From: Raineyella fluvialis
GTDB taxonomy: Bacteria; Actinomycetota; Actinomycetes; Propionibacteriales; Propionibacteriaceae
Assembly (NCBI RefSeq): GCF_009646095.1
Contig: NZ_CP045725.1
Location: forward strand, 2,852,001 to 2,916,000
Direction: 5' to 3'
Length of the DNA stretch: 64,000 nucleotides
Shown here: in pieces, positions 1 through 9,911 of the stretch
Numbering within the stretch: position 1 is the stretch's first letter
How the letters are laid out: each line of letters opens with the position of its first letter
The notes under the pieces: generated by a model
What the model saw: the letters and a program-made list of their open reading frames with translations, nothing else
Databases searched by the model: none
Told to the model about the DNA's origin: nothing
Made by a program: the position numbers and the translations under genes

Positions 1-390
1 GAGCCCCACCTCGCCGACGCCCTGGATGCCGAGCACCGGCCCGCCGACGCGCTCAGCTCGATCGAGCAGGACACCTGGCATGCCGGGGAGGACGTCGTGC
101 AGGCGCTGCAGGAGATCGCCTGGCCCGACACCGTGGAGGGGTGCGCGCTGGCGATCGAGCGGGCCTTCCTGCCCTCCGATGCCGAGGCCGACATCCCCGA
201 GGACCCCGAGGAGGCGGCCCGCTACGTCGCTGAGCATCCGCGCCGTCAGGACATCCGGGTGGTGGCCGGAGTGCTGCGGTCCGGACAGCAGCAGAGCCTT
301 GCCCGGCTCGCCAGCGATCCCGGCGATCTGCTCGGGGGACGCGACCTGGCTCCTGGGCTCTCGGAGCTTCTCAGCCGCACCCTGCGCTGA
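1..390 (+). CDS. PPA1309-family protein, C-terminal part (5' end outside window)
   Basis: The frame is open from base 1 and ends in TGA at 388-390, giving 129 residues of a truncated protein. It is acidic and soluble, with no membrane segment; a central segment is rich in Asp/Glu/Pro (ADIPEDPEEAARYVAEHP). The sequence and its place directly before a UPF0182 gene match the PPA1309-like family of actinobacteria, whose function is unknown to me. Codon use is typical of the window (strong G/C third position). The family name rests on memory of sequence and synteny, so it is moderately confident; that the frame is coding is nearly certain. Confidence 0.7.
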   Translation, partial: EPHLADALDAEHRPADALSSIEQDTWHAGEDVVQALQEIAWPDTVEGCALAIERAFLPSDAEADIPEDPEEAARYVAEHPRRQDIRVVAGVLRSGQQQSLARLASDPGDLLGGRDLAPGLSELLSRTLR

Positions 391-416
391 GCCGGGGGCC
401 GTTGCCTCCTTCCCCG

Positions 417-422
417 TAGGAT
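417..422 (+). promoter_or_regulatory. Probable -10 box for the UPF0182 gene
   Basis: TAGGAT lies about 90 bases upstream of the GTG start at 510, in the 119-bp gap after the preceding gene. It fits the TANNNT -10 pattern seen at many genes here. No clear -35 is visible. Confidence 0.35.
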
Positions 423-509
423 GGGGGCGCCGCACCTCGACCGTCCCCGGCCGTCCCCGGATCCCGTTCCCCCCGTTTCTCGTCCCGCCCGCGAACAAGG
501 AAGTGTCAC

Positions 510-3383
510 GTGAGCACCGCCTCTCCGGCCCGACCCCGGCGCAAGCCGCACCCGCTGCTGATCACCCTGGTCGCGATGGCGGTACTGCTCGTGCTGCTCG
601 CGGTGACGGCCAACGTCTGGACCGACTTCCTGTGGTACCGCGCCCTGGGGTACTCCGCGGTGTTCACCACCCGGTTGCTCACCGAGGGCGTGCTGTTCGC
701 CCTCGGGTTCCTCATCATGAGCGGGTTGGTCATCGGCAACGGCCTGGTCGCCCTGCGGCTGCGTCCGCGGACCCGGCCGACGGCCCACAGCAGCCTGCTG
801 GAGAGCTACCGGCATGTGTTGTTCAGCGGCCGGTTCCGGGTGGTGCTGTACGTGTTCGGCGTGATCCTGGGGTTCTTCGGGGGATTCGGGATCTCGGGGA
901 ACGTCGACACCGTGCTCGCCTGGCTGCATCGGACACCGTTCGGGGGTAACGAGGCAGGCTTCGGGCTCGACCCGGGGTTCTTTGTCTTCTCCTACCCGTT
1001 CTGGAAGATGGCGCTCACCTTCCTGATCACGTGCCTTGTCCTCAGTGGCCTGGTCGCCCTGGTGATCCACTACCTGTCCGGCGCGTTGCGTCTTGAACGG
1101 GGCGCGCGGTCCTCGGCGGGCGCCCAGGTGCACCTGTCGATCGTGATCGGTGTGATCCTGGTGGTGTACGCCGTGCTGCGGATCTTCGAGCGGTACGGAT
1201 TGCAGGTCGCCTCGAGCCAGTTGCTGACCGGCATCGGATACACCGATGACCACGTCCGCACGACGGCGCAGCTGATCCTGGCCGCGATCACCCTGGTCTG
1301 CGCGTTGCTCTTCTTCGCCAACGCGGCACTGCGCCGCTGGCGGATCCCGGTCGCCTCGATCGTCCTGCTCGTCCTCTCCGGGCTCATCCTCGGCCTCATC
1401 TACCCGGCGGTCGTCCAGGCCTTCTCGGTCAACCCGGACGAACCGGACAAGGAGAAGCCCTACATCGAGCGGCACATCGCGGCGACCCGCGCGGCCTACG
1501 GCGTGTCCGACGTCGGGGTCCAGGACTACACCGCGGTCACCAAGACCTCGCCGGGCCAGCTGCGCGCGGACGCCGAGGCACTGCCCGGCATCCGGCTGAT
1601 CGATCCCAAGGTGGTCGCGCCAGCGTACGAGCAGTTCCAGCAGGTGCGTGGCTTCTACCAGTTCCCGAAGACCCTCGACGTGGACCGTTACACCATCAAC
1701 GGCCAGGAGAGCGATGTCGTGGTGGCGGCCCGAGAGATCGACCTCACCGGGCTGGACTCGAAGAGCTGGAACAACATCCACACGGTCTACACCCACGGAT
1801 ACGGCATGGTCGCGGCCTACGGCAACCGCCGCCAGACCGAGGGCCAGCCCGACTGGATCGAGAAGGACATCCCCCCGACCGGGGCCCTGGGCGAGCAGCA
1901 GTCCCGGGTGTACTTCGGCCAACTCTTCACCAACTTCTCGATCGTGGGGGCGCCAGCGGGGTCGGGGCCGGTCGAGCTGGACACGCCCGGAGGCGGAGAC
2001 CAGAGCGGTGGCTCCAAGATGTTCACGTACGACGGCAAGGGCGGCGTAGGGATCGGCAACTTCCTCACCCGGGCGCTGTACGCCATCCGGTTCGCCGACG
2101 CCAACATCCTGTTGTCCGACCGGGTGAACAGCGACTCGAGGATCATCTACAACCGCACTCCCTCGGAGCGGGTGAAGGCTGCCGCGCCCTGGCTGACGGT
2201 GGACTCCAACATCTACCCGGCGATCGTCAAGGGGCGCCTGGTCTGGATCGTCGACGGCTACACCACCTCGAACACCTACCCCAATGCCCAGCGTGTCAAC
2301 CTCGACTCCGCGGTGTCGGCCCAGCGAGCGACCGACACCGGCCTCGGCGCGACGGGGCGGTCGATCAACTACATGCGCAACTCCGTCAAGGCGGTGGTCG
2401 ACGCCTACGACGGCACGGTCGACCTGTACGCCTGGGACACCAGCGATCCCATCCTGCAGACCTGGAGCAAGACGTACCCGGGGCTCGTCAAGAGCCGGGA
2501 GGAGATCTCGTCGGAGCTGCTCAACCACCTGCGCTACCCGGAGGACCTCTTCCAGGTGCAGCGCGAGGTGCTCGCCCGCTACCACATGACCGATCCGCAC
2601 CAGTGGTACCAGCGGACCGACCTGTGGCAGATCCCGGACGATCCGGTGCTCGGTCAGAGCAACAAGGAGAAGCCGTACTACCTGTCGGTGAAGTGGCCGG
2701 GTGACCAGGACCCGATCTTCAGCCTGACCTCGGTCTACGTGCCGAACGCCCGGTCGAACCTCGCCTCGTACATGGCCGTGAACGCCGACGCGGCCAGCCC
2801 CCACTACGGCCAGATTCGCATCCTGCGGATGTCGGACCAGACCCAGATCGACGGGCCGGGGCAGACGTTCAATGCGATGACGACGAACGAGCAGGTGGCC
2901 ACCCGCTTGCGCCCGTATCTCAACCAGGGCGCCGCGAGCGCGGCCTACGGCAACCTGCTGACCCTCCCGGTCGGCGGCGGTCTGCTCTACGTCCAGCCCG
3001 TCTACACGGAGCGTCAGGGGGCCACCGGGGCCTACCCGGCCCTGACCTTCGTGATGTCGCGGTTCGGCAACTCGGTGGGTATCGGCACCACCCTGCAGCA
3101 GTCGCTCGACCAGGTGTTCGCCGGTGACGCGGGTGCGACCACCGGGGAGACCGGAGGGGCCGCCCAGCCCACCTCGCCGGGCACCTCGCCGTCCACGACG
3201 CCACCCTCGACCTCGACGGCGCCCGTCGACCAGGCGGGCCTCCAGAAGGCCGTGGCGGAAGCCCAGCAGGCGTTCACCGACGCCGACAAGGCGCTGAAGG
3301 CCGGTGACCTCGGGACCTACCAGAAGAAGACCCAGGAGGCCCAGGCGGCGGTGGCCAGGATGCGGCAGGCACTGGGCGGCTAG
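510..3383 (+). CDS. UPF0182 family large membrane protein
   Basis: A 957-residue protein. The N-terminal third (about residues 18-330) holds roughly seven hydrophobic helices, starting with LLITLVAMAVLLVLLAVTA and including the family-typical WTDFLWYRALGY segment. A long extracytoplasmic domain follows, then a Thr/Ser/Pro-rich linker near residue 880 and a short alpha-helical, Ala/Gln/Lys-rich tail (QAGLQKAVAEAQQAFTDADK). This is the architecture and length of actinobacterial UPF0182 proteins (Rv3193c-like); the function is unknown. The GTG start is chosen because AAGGAAG lies 6 nt before it and the hydrophobic N-terminus follows at once. It runs convergently into the M16 peptidase pair with a 29-bp gap. 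Confidence 0.93.
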   Translation: MSTASPARPRRKPHPLLITLVAMAVLLVLLAVTANVWTDFLWYRALGYSAVFTTRLLTEGVLFALGFLIMSGLVIGNGLVALRLRPRTRPTAHSSLLESYRHVLFSGRFRVVLYVFGVILGFFGGFGISGNVDTVLAWLHRTPFGGNEAGFGLDPGFFVFSYPFWKMALTFLITCLVLSGLVALVIHYLSGALRLERGARSSAGAQVHLSIVIGVILVVYAVLRIFERYGLQVASSQLLTGIGYTDDHVRTTAQLILAAITLVCALLFFANAALRRWRIPVASIVLLVLSGLILGLIYPAVVQAFSVNPDEPDKEKPYIERHIAATRAAYGVSDVGVQDYTAVTKTSPGQLRADAEALPGIRLIDPKVVAPAYEQFQQVRGFYQFPKTLDVDRYTINGQESDVVVAAREIDLTGLDSKSWNNIHTVYTHGYGMVAAYGNRRQTEGQPDWIEKDIPPTGALGEQQSRVYFGQLFTNFSIVGAPAGSGPVELDTPGGGDQSGGSKMFTYDGKGGVGIGNFLTRALYAIRFADANILLSDRVNSDSRIIYNRTPSERVKAAAPWLTVDSNIYPAIVKGRLVWIVDGYTTSNTYPNAQRVNLDSAVSAQRATDTGLGATGRSINYMRNSVKAVVDAYDGTVDLYAWDTSDPILQTWSKTYPGLVKSREEISSELLNHLRYPEDLFQVQREVLARYHMTDPHQWYQRTDLWQIPDDPVLGQSNKEKPYYLSVKWPGDQDPIFSLTSVYVPNARSNLASYMAVNADAASPHYGQIRILRMSDQTQIDGPGQTFNAMTTNEQVATRLRPYLNQGAASAAYGNLLTLPVGGGLLYVQPVYTERQGATGAYPALTFVMSRFGNSVGIGTTLQQSLDQVFAGDAGATTGETGGAAQPTSPGTSPSTTPPSTSTAPVDQAGLQKAVAEAQQAFTDADKALKAGDLGTYQKKTQEAQAAVARMRQALGG

Positions 3384-3412
3384 TCTCCATCCGCCCGGCC
3401 GGCTCGGCGGGG

Positions 3413-4790
3413 TCAGCCGACGACGTCCTCAGGCCGGACCACCCGGTCCGGCACCACGCCGGCCGCGGCCAGTGGTCCGGTGAGGGCGTCAGCGTCGCCG
3501 GCCACCACGATGCTCATGGTGGCCGGTTCCACCACCTCGGTGTAGGAGCGGGTGGCCGAGTCCGGCGTGACCCGGCGCAGGCGCGCGAGGTGTTCGTTGA
3601 CGTAGCCCAGCGGGAGGCCGTACAGGACGTTCGAGGCCGTCTGCTCCACCACGCCGCGGGCGGTGGCGTAGCGCAGCGGCAGCAGGCCCACCGAATAGGC
3701 CACGGCGTCCGTCACCTCCTCCGTGGTCAGGGGCGCTCCGCGCAATGACATCAGGTCCCGGGCCTCGGCCACTGCCCGGGCGGCGACTTCGGTGCGGAAG
3801 CTCGAGGTCACGGAGTACGCCCCACCGGTGCGGAACGGCAACAGTCCCATCGAGATGCCGTAGGTGAAGCCGCGTTCCTCCCGCAGGACCCGGTTGAGAC
3901 GGCTCCAGAAGGCCCCGCCGACCGCATGGGTGGCCACCCGCAGGTCTGCCCAGCGAGGGTCGGTGCGATCCGGGGCCGGGCCGCCCAGGGCCACATCCGC
4001 CTGCACCGAGCCGGGGCGATCGGCCAGCACCACTTCCGGCCGACCGGGGCCGGGTGCCCTCTCCGCGGTGGGAGGCAGGCCGCTGCCGCCCCAGCTCCCG
4101 AAGGCGGCCTCGACCATCGGCAACGGATCAGCGCCACCGAAGTCGCCCCGAGGACGAGCGTGCTGCGGGCCGGGTCGACGTGGGCGGTATGGAAGGCGCG
4201 GACATCGTCGGGGTGGATCCGTGCCAGGGTCTTCCGGGCGCCACCCGTCGGCCGTTGCGCACGGCTCTGGTCGTCGAAGACCACGGATCGCAGCAGCAGC
4301 GAGGTGAAGGACGCCGGGCGTGACAGCACCTGGTCGATCTCCGCCAGTCGCAGCGCCACGTGCCGTTCCACGTCCTCGTCGGCCAGGGTCGGGCACACGA
4401 CCGCCTCCGCGAACAGCGCGAGGGCCCGGTCGAGGTGGGTGATGGGGACGTCCAGATGGATCCGCAGGCCGGCCTGGGCGACGGACAGGGACAACACCGC
4501 CCCTCCCGGGCCAACTCCTCGGCGAACGAGGCCCCCGGATGGCGGTCGGTGCCCTCGTCCAGGCAGCGGGCCCCGATCGTCGCGACACCCTCCAGCTCCC
4601 GTGGCTCAGCGGCCAGTGGCAGTTCGACGACCAGCGCGCCGGAGACGACGTGCTGGCCGGGCAGGTGATGGACGACGACGCGCAGTCCGTTGGTGAGCCG
4701 GTGGTCCGAGGGCAGTGGTGCGGGCCAGGCCGGGGGCGGCGTCGGTGCGGGCCGCGGTCTCGGCGGGAGCCGGAGGAAGTCGAAGCTCAT
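3413..4790 (-). CDS. M16 peptidase-like protein without the zinc motif; two frameshifts as assembled
   Basis: Reads across three frames. The N-terminal part (from 4790: MSFDFLRLPPRPRP...) continues after 4500-4503 as VLSLSVAQAGLRIHLDVPIT, and after 4146-4149 as LVLGGDFGGADPLPMVEAAF to the stop at 3413. Each join needs one extra base in a C4 run (plus strand). The repaired protein is about 459 residues with the two-lobed M16B pattern and a C-terminal lobe (VLREERGFTYGISMGLLPFR). Where active M16 proteases carry HxxEH it reads TIGARCLDEGT, so it is probably the non-catalytic partner of the peptidase encoded just upstream. It starts inside that gene's stop (ATGA overlap), implying coupled translation and a heterodimer. 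Role inferred from M16B pairs. Confidence 0.85.
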
Positions 4791-6097
4791 GAGGTGCTCC
4801 CTCGCAGGGTCGAGTGGTAGGCGACCGTCGCGTGGTGTGCCGGACCGAGGTGCTCGGGCCCGCAGTCGGCGATCTCCTGGTCGGACAGCGCCAGGACCTC
4901 GTGCAGGCGGCGATTGACGAGAGTCGGGTCGTTGCGGAGGGTGGCGTAGGCGGACAACAGGTCCGCCCGGTTCGTCGACGAGGCCAGGTCCTGCAATGCC
5001 GTCAGTTCGTGTTGCGCTCGGGCGCGGGCCAGTTCCTCCGATGTGGGTCCCGTGGCGAGGTAGTCGGCGAGCACCTCCCGGGCCGCCTCCTCGAGTTGCT
5101 GGGCGGTGGTGTCCTCCCGGGCCCGGGCGACGACGACGCCGAGTGAGGTCCCGTCAATCAGGCCGACCGTCCCGGTGCCGGCCGACTCGGCGAGGCCACG
5201 GTCCCGGACCAGGGCCTGGTGCAGGCGAGAGGTCTGCCCGTCGCCGAGGACGTCGAGGGCCAGCCCGACAGCGTCGTACGCCGGGGTGTCCAGGGCGGGC
5301 AGTCGCCAGGCCAGGTAGACGGCGTCGGCCGGTACGGGTTCCGCCAGGTCGACCCGGGGCAGGCCGCTGAGCGGGGGCAGTGGGCCTGCGTAGCGCCGCT
5401 CGCCGAGGACCCGCGCAGCGATGGGAGAGAAGTAGTGCTCGGCCTTGCGCCAGGCCTCGTCGGGAGTGACGTCGCCGACGATCGACAGGACGGCGTTGCC
5501 CGGCATGTAGTGCGCCTGGAAGAAGATCCGCACGTCGTCGAGGGTGGCGGCGTCGAGGTCCTCCATCGAGCCGATGGTCGGGTGGGAATAGGGGTGCCGT
5601 TCCGGGAAGGACAGTGCCAGCAGGTGCTGGTAGGCGTCGCCGTAGGGCACGTTGTCGTAGCGTTGGCGCTTCTCCTCCTTGACGACGTCGCGCTGATTGT
5701 CGAGGTTGGTCCGGTCGAGCGCCGAGAGGAGCGTGCCCATCCGGTCCGCCTCGAGCCACAGGGCCAGGTCGAGGACGCCGGCGGGGCCGCTCTCGTAGTA
5801 GTTCGTCCGGTCGAAGGAGGTGGTCGCGTTCGCGGTCGCGCCGGCCGCCTCGAGGATGGCGATGTGCTGCCCCGACTCGACGTGGCCCGAACCCTGGAAC
5901 ATCAGATGTTCGAAGAGATGGGCGAATCCCGTCCGGTGCCGCAACTCGTGGCGTGAACCGACGTTGTACCAGAGGTTGACGGCCACAGTCGGGGTGCTGT
6001 GGTCCGGATTCACCACGACCCGCAGCCCGTTGTCCAGCCGTCGCTCATGGACGGGGTAGTCGAGGCGGACGGAGGGGCGGGCCATAACCGTCATCAC
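4787..6097 (-). CDS. M16 family zinc metallopeptidase (catalytic subunit)
   Basis: A 436-residue pitrilysin/processing-peptidase-like protein. The inverted zinc motif HLFEH is at residues 60-64 and the downstream acidic ligand region VVKEEKRQRYDN near 138-149. The C-terminal lobe contains LGDGQTSRLHQALVRDRGLA, typical of M16B substrate-binding domains. The start is uncertain: ATG codons at 6097, 6094 and 6085 are all in frame and none has a strong ribosome site. It is the first gene of a two-gene unit with the zinc-less paralogue at 3413-4790. M16B peptidases degrade or process peptides; the physiological substrate cannot be told from sequence. Confidence 0.93.
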   Translation of the reverse strand: MMTVMARPSVRLDYPVHERRLDNGLRVVVNPDHSTPTVAVNLWYNVGSRHELRHRTGFAHLFEHLMFQGSGHVESGQHIAILEAAGATANATTSFDRTNYYESGPAGVLDLALWLEADRMGTLLSALDRTNLDNQRDVVKEEKRQRYDNVPYGDAYQHLLALSFPERHPYSHPTIGSMEDLDAATLDDVRIFFQAHYMPGNAVLSIVGDVTPDEAWRKAEHYFSPIAARVLGERRYAGPLPPLSGLPRVDLAEPVPADAVYLAWRLPALDTPAYDAVGLALDVLGDGQTSRLHQALVRDRGLAESAGTGTVGLIDGTSLGVVVARAREDTTAQQLEEAAREVLADYLATGPTSEELARARAQHELTALQDLASSTNRADLLSAYATLRNDPTLVNRRLHEVLALSDQEIADCGPEHLGPAHHATVAYHSTLRGSTS

Positions 6098-6160
6098 ACC
6101 ACATGACCCGCACGCATGCGCGGAGCGGCGGCAAATTCCCCTGTCTGCCGGGAACGTGAC

Positions 6161-6193
6161 CGGGCTCGGATCCCCGAAGGGGACCCGAGCCCG
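6161..6193 (-). terminator. Hairpin terminator after tRNA-fMet
   Basis: A 15-bp stem with one mismatch and a 3-base loop (CGGGCTCGGATCCCC / GGGGACCCGAGCCCG). It lies 3 bases past the tRNA 3' end and before the M16 gene on the same strand, separating the two transcripts. Confidence 0.7.
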
Positions 6194-6196
6194 GAT

Positions 6197-6273
6197 TGGT
6201 GGCGGGGACAGGATTTGAACCTGCGACCTCTGGGTTATGAGCCCAGCGAGCTACCGAGCTGCTCCACCCCGCG
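6197..6273 (-). tRNA. Initiator tRNA-fMet (anticodon CAT)
   Basis: The complement folds as a full 77-nt tRNA with encoded CCA. The acceptor 5' strand is CGCGGGG, the T-loop TTCAAAT, and the anticodon loop CTCATAA is flanked by a GGG/CCC stem (CTGGG...CCCAG). The three G:C anticodon-stem pairs and the unpaired first acceptor position (C1 opposite C72) mark it as the initiator rather than the elongator tRNA-Met. Confidence 0.96.
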
Positions 6274-6335
6274 TCGGCAACGAGATAGAACTCTAGACGT
6301 GCTCGGCCCTCGAGGCAAATCGGCGCTGGGCGCAC

Positions 6336-6341
6336 TACCGT
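6336..6341 (+). promoter_or_regulatory. -10 box, leaderless start of P1 peptidase gene
   Basis: TACCGT is followed by 7 nt and then ATG at 6349, so transcription would begin at or next to the start codon. Confidence 0.5.
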
Positions 6342-6348
6342 GAAGGCC

Positions 6349-7346
6349 ATGATCGACGGGTTCTCCATCGGCCACCACCAGGCCCGTGGCGAGGGCTGGC
6401 TCACGGGGACGACCGTGGTCCTCGCCCTCGACGGCGCGGTCGGCGGGGTCGACGTGCGTGGTGGGGGCCCGGGCACCCGCGAGACCGACTCGCTGGATCC
6501 GATGGCGATGGTCCACCGGGTCAACGCCACCGTCCTCACCGGCGGCAGCGCCTTCGGACTGGCCGCGGCCGACGGGGTGATGCGGGGCCTGGAGGAACGC
6601 GGGGTCGGGTTCGAGGTCCCGACGCCATGGGTGGCCGGAGCGGACGCGGTCGTGCCGATCGTGCCGGCCGCTGTGATCTTCGACCTGGGGCGCGGGGGAG
6701 ACCTGGTGAACCGCCCCGACGAGGCCTTCGGCCGGCGTGCCCTGGAGGCCGCGCTCGCCGCGGACCACGGACCCGACGACCGGCCACCGGTCGGGTCGGT
6801 CGGCGCCGGGACCGGGGCTCTCTGCGCCGGCCTGCGGGGCGGCTTCGGCTACGCGGAGCGTAGGGCGGGGCCCTTCCGAGTCGGTGTCGCGCTGGTGCTC
6901 AACGCGTCGGGGCCGGCGGTCGACGACCGCACCGGCCGGCCCTGGGCGGACAGTCTCGGCGTCCTGCCTGCTCCCAGCGCCGCCGAGCGGGAGGCGATCG
7001 CGGCGGCGATGGCCCGGGTCCCGTCCTTGCCGCTCAACACGACCATCGCGGCCGTGCTGACCGATGCCCCGCTGGACAAGGCCCAAGCCACCAAGGTGGC
7101 CCAGGTGGCCCACGACGGCTTGGCTCGGGCGGTCCGTCCGGTGCATCGGATGATCGACGGTGACACGATCTTCTGCTTGGCGTCGGGCACCGTGGACCAT
7201 CCCCTGAGGCCCTCGGGATCTTCGACGGACTGCTGAGCGCTGCCGCGGGCGTCGTCGAGGAAGCGTGCCTCGTCGCGCTGCTGGCAGCCACCGGGGCTGG
7301 TCAATGGCCCGCCTACGCCGACCTCGTGCCGGGATCGGTGACCTGA
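6349..7346 (+). CDS. P1 (DmpA/BapA-like) family peptidase; one frameshift as assembled
   Basis: The N-terminal 280 or so residues match the P1 peptidase family (compare Rv1333): MIDGFSIGHHQARGEGWLTG, a Gly-rich VGSVGAGTGALCAGLRGGFG segment and NTTIAAVLTDAPLDKAQATK. These enzymes are Ntn-type hydrolases that cleave themselves into two subunits; the NTT segment may supply the nucleophile (by family analogy). The frame as given stops at 7236, but adding one C to the C4 run at 7201-7204 restores EALGIFDGLLSAAAGVVEEA and a stop at 7344-7346, the expected C-terminus. The ATG at 6349 is preferred over GTG 6340 because it lies 7 nt past a -10 box. Expected length about 332 residues. Confidence 0.87.
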
Positions 7347-7405
7347 GGACGGACCGGTGCGGCCAGGTGACTGGCCGATCCCGGTGGCCGTGGGAGGATG
7401 TGCCC

Positions 7406-8925
7406 GTGAGCATCTGTCATCGACCGAGGATCGTCGTCGCACTGGTGGCAGGCCTGGCACTTCTGCTGGCCGGCTGTGCCGGCGGGGGAGGGGCGGGCTC
7501 GACCAGCCGGGCCCCCGCCAACGTCCTGGTCATCGGCGCGACGGCCGAGCCGCCGACACTCGACCCGACGATGAACAACGCCGCAGCCATCCCCAGGTGC
7601 TCCTGTACAACGTGTACGAGACCCTGGTGAAGGTGGACGGTCAGGGCCAGCTCCACGGCCTGCTGGCGAAGGAATGGACGGTCAGTCCCGACCGGAAGAC
7701 CTACACCTTCCACCTCGAGCCGGGAGCGGCCTTCGCGTCGGGCCGCCCGCTGACGGCCGCCGACGTCAAGTGGAGCATCGAGCGCATCCTCAGCGCCCAG
7801 ACCAGCAGCGTCCTGAAGACCCAGATGTCGGTGGTCGACACCGTCACCGCCCAGGACGACCACACCGCCGTTGTCACGCTGAAGCGCCCCTCGAACAGCT
7901 GGCTCTGGAACATGAGCTCGACCGCCGGGATCATCTTCGACTCGAAGTCGGGCGCCGACTTCGCCACCTCACCGGCCGGTTCCGGCCCCTACGTCTTCAC
8001 CTCCTGGACCAAGGGCTCCCAGATCGCGCTGGCGCGCAATGAGAAGTACTGGGGCACCCACGCCCGCCCCGACACGGTGACCTTCCGCTACTTCACCGAT
8101 GCCAACGCGATGAACGCCGCGCTGCTCTCCGGTGACATCAACGTGATCTCCAACGTCCAGGCGCCGCAGGCCCTCGACAGGTTCTCCGATCCCTCGAAGT
8201 ACACCGTCCTGCAGGGCACCACCAACGGGGAGGTGGTGCTCGGCATGAACAACCGCGCCACCGCGCTCAAGGACAAGCGTGTCCGGCAGGCGATCTCGTA
8301 CGCCATTGACCGCAAAGCCCTGCTCGCTTCGGTCTGGAACGGCAAGGGGACCCTGATCGGGTCGATGGTGCCGCCGACCGACCCGTGGTACGAGGACCTG
8401 TCGGGCGCCTACCCGTACGATCCGGCCAAGGCCAAGGAGCTGCTCAAGGAGGCCGGCTTCGAGAAGGGGCTGAGCCTGCGGCTGCGGTTGCCCACCCTGG
8501 CGTACGCCAAGGGGGCCGGCCAGTTCATCCAGAGCCAGTTGGCAGCAGTCGGGGTCAGCGTCGTGATCGACGAGCTGGAGTTCCCGGCGCGCTGGATCGA
8601 CGTGGTGATGCGCCAGAGCGACTACGACATGACGATCGTGGCGCATGTCGAGCCTCGTGACATGGTCAACTTCGCCGACCCGAACTACTACTGGCACTAC
8701 GACAACCCACAGTTCCAGGCGCTGATGGCGGCCGCCGACGCCGGCTCCGCACAGGAGTACATCGACGACCAGCGTGCCGCGGCGAAGCTGCTGTCCGACG
8801 ACGCGGCCGCCGACTGGCTGTTCCTGCTGCCGAACCTCGTCGTCACCAGTCCCAAGGTGAGCGGACTCAACGCCAACGCCACGTCCTTGAGCTTCGACGT
8901 GACGAGGGCTTCGGTGGGGAGCTGA
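7406..8925 (+). CDS. Oligopeptide/dipeptide ABC transporter substrate-binding lipoprotein; frameshift as assembled
   Basis: Starts with a lipoprotein signal: positively charged start (VSICHRPR), hydrophobic core VALVAGLALL and lipobox LAGC, followed by a Gly/Ser linker. Mature SBP family 5 sequence begins VLVIGATAEPPTLDPTMNNA. The frame then breaks at the C4 run 7591-7594; one extra C gives IPQVLLYNVYETLVKVDG and an open frame to 8925. SBP_bac_5 hallmarks follow (LAKEWTVSPDRKTYTFHL, TAADVKWSIERI, SGPYVF). GTG 7406 is chosen for the signal peptide and the upstream GGGAGGA. About 506 residues. First gene of a five-gene importer operon; ligand not predictable. Confidence 0.92.
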
Positions 8926-8928
8926 GCG

Positions 8929-9911
8929 ATGCCATCCGGAAGGGTGCCCACCCTCCCGCTCCGGTTGGTCCGGCGGCTGGTGGTCTTCTTCGCCAGTGTC
9001 CTCGCCGCGTCGTTCCTGGTGTTCTGGGTCGCCTCGGCCCTGCCCGGCAACGTCGCGCAGGTCGTCCTCGGGTGCAGGCGACCCCGGAAGCAGTGGCCCG
9101 GCTGGAACAGGACTTCGGCCTCGACCGCCCCTGGCCGGTGCGCTACCTGGTCTGGCTCGGCGGCCTGCTGCACGGTGACCTGGGCCGGTCCTACCTGACG
9201 GGCGAGCCGGTGGTGGTGCAGGTCCTGCCGCGGCTCGGCGTGACGGTGTGGCTCGTCGGCCTGGCCATGTTCGTCGCCATCCTGCTCGCCGTGCCGGCCG
9301 GCATGTGGGCGGCCGTGCGACGCCGGCACGCCGACGGCTTCGCCGTCTCCGCGCTCTCCCAGGCCGGCCTGGCGGTGCCCGGCTTCTGGCTCGGCATCCT
9401 GGCGACCCTCGTCTTCGCCGTCCAGTTGGGGTGGCTGCCGGCGAACGGCTACGTCCCGCTCGCGTCCGGCGTGGGGACTTGGGCAGTTCATCTCGTCCTG
9501 CCGGTGAGCGCCCTGGCCCTCGTCCAGGCATCCGTGCTCACCCGCTACGTACGGTCGGCGACGATCGAAGTGCTCAAGGAGGACTACTACCGCACGGCGC
9601 GGGCCGGGGGCTGGCGTACGGTGCCGGCTCTGCTGCGGCACGGACTGCGGAACATGTCCCTGTCGGTGGTGACCGTGATCGGTCTGCAGCTCGCGACGCT
9701 CCTCGCGGGCGCCATCATCATCGAGTCGGTCTTCGCCCTTCCGGGTCTGGGTCGACTGCTCCTGGACGCGGTGGCCCAACGGGACCTGATGGTGGTGCAG
9801 GGGATCGTCCTGCTGCTGGTCGTCGCCGTCCTGGCGATCAACGCGTTGGTGGACCTGTCGTACGCGCTACTGGATCCGCGGCTGCGCAGCGAGCGGAGGG
9901 TCCGCAGATGA
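8929..9911 (+). CDS. DppB-type peptide ABC transporter permease; frameshift as assembled
   Basis: Begins 4 nt after the binding-protein stop. Residues 1-48 contain the first membrane helix (LVVFFASVLAASFLVFWVASA) and read into ALPGNVAQVVLG, then the frame breaks. One extra G at the G3 run 9070-9072 restores VQATPEAVARLEQDFGLDRP and a continuous protein of about 327 residues to 9911. Five further helices and the EAA-like loop (KEDYYRTARAGGWRTVPALL) identify a BPD_transp_1 inner-membrane permease of the DppB type. It overlaps the next permease by 4 bp (ATGA), so the two are translationally coupled. Confidence 0.92.

Noticed and set aside
246-2804. 852-codon open frame antisense to the UPF0182 gene
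   Set aside because: Shadow of a strongly G/C-third-position gene; composition is low-complexity (Arg/Gly/Val/Asp) with no domain, while the plus-strand protein is a clear family member.
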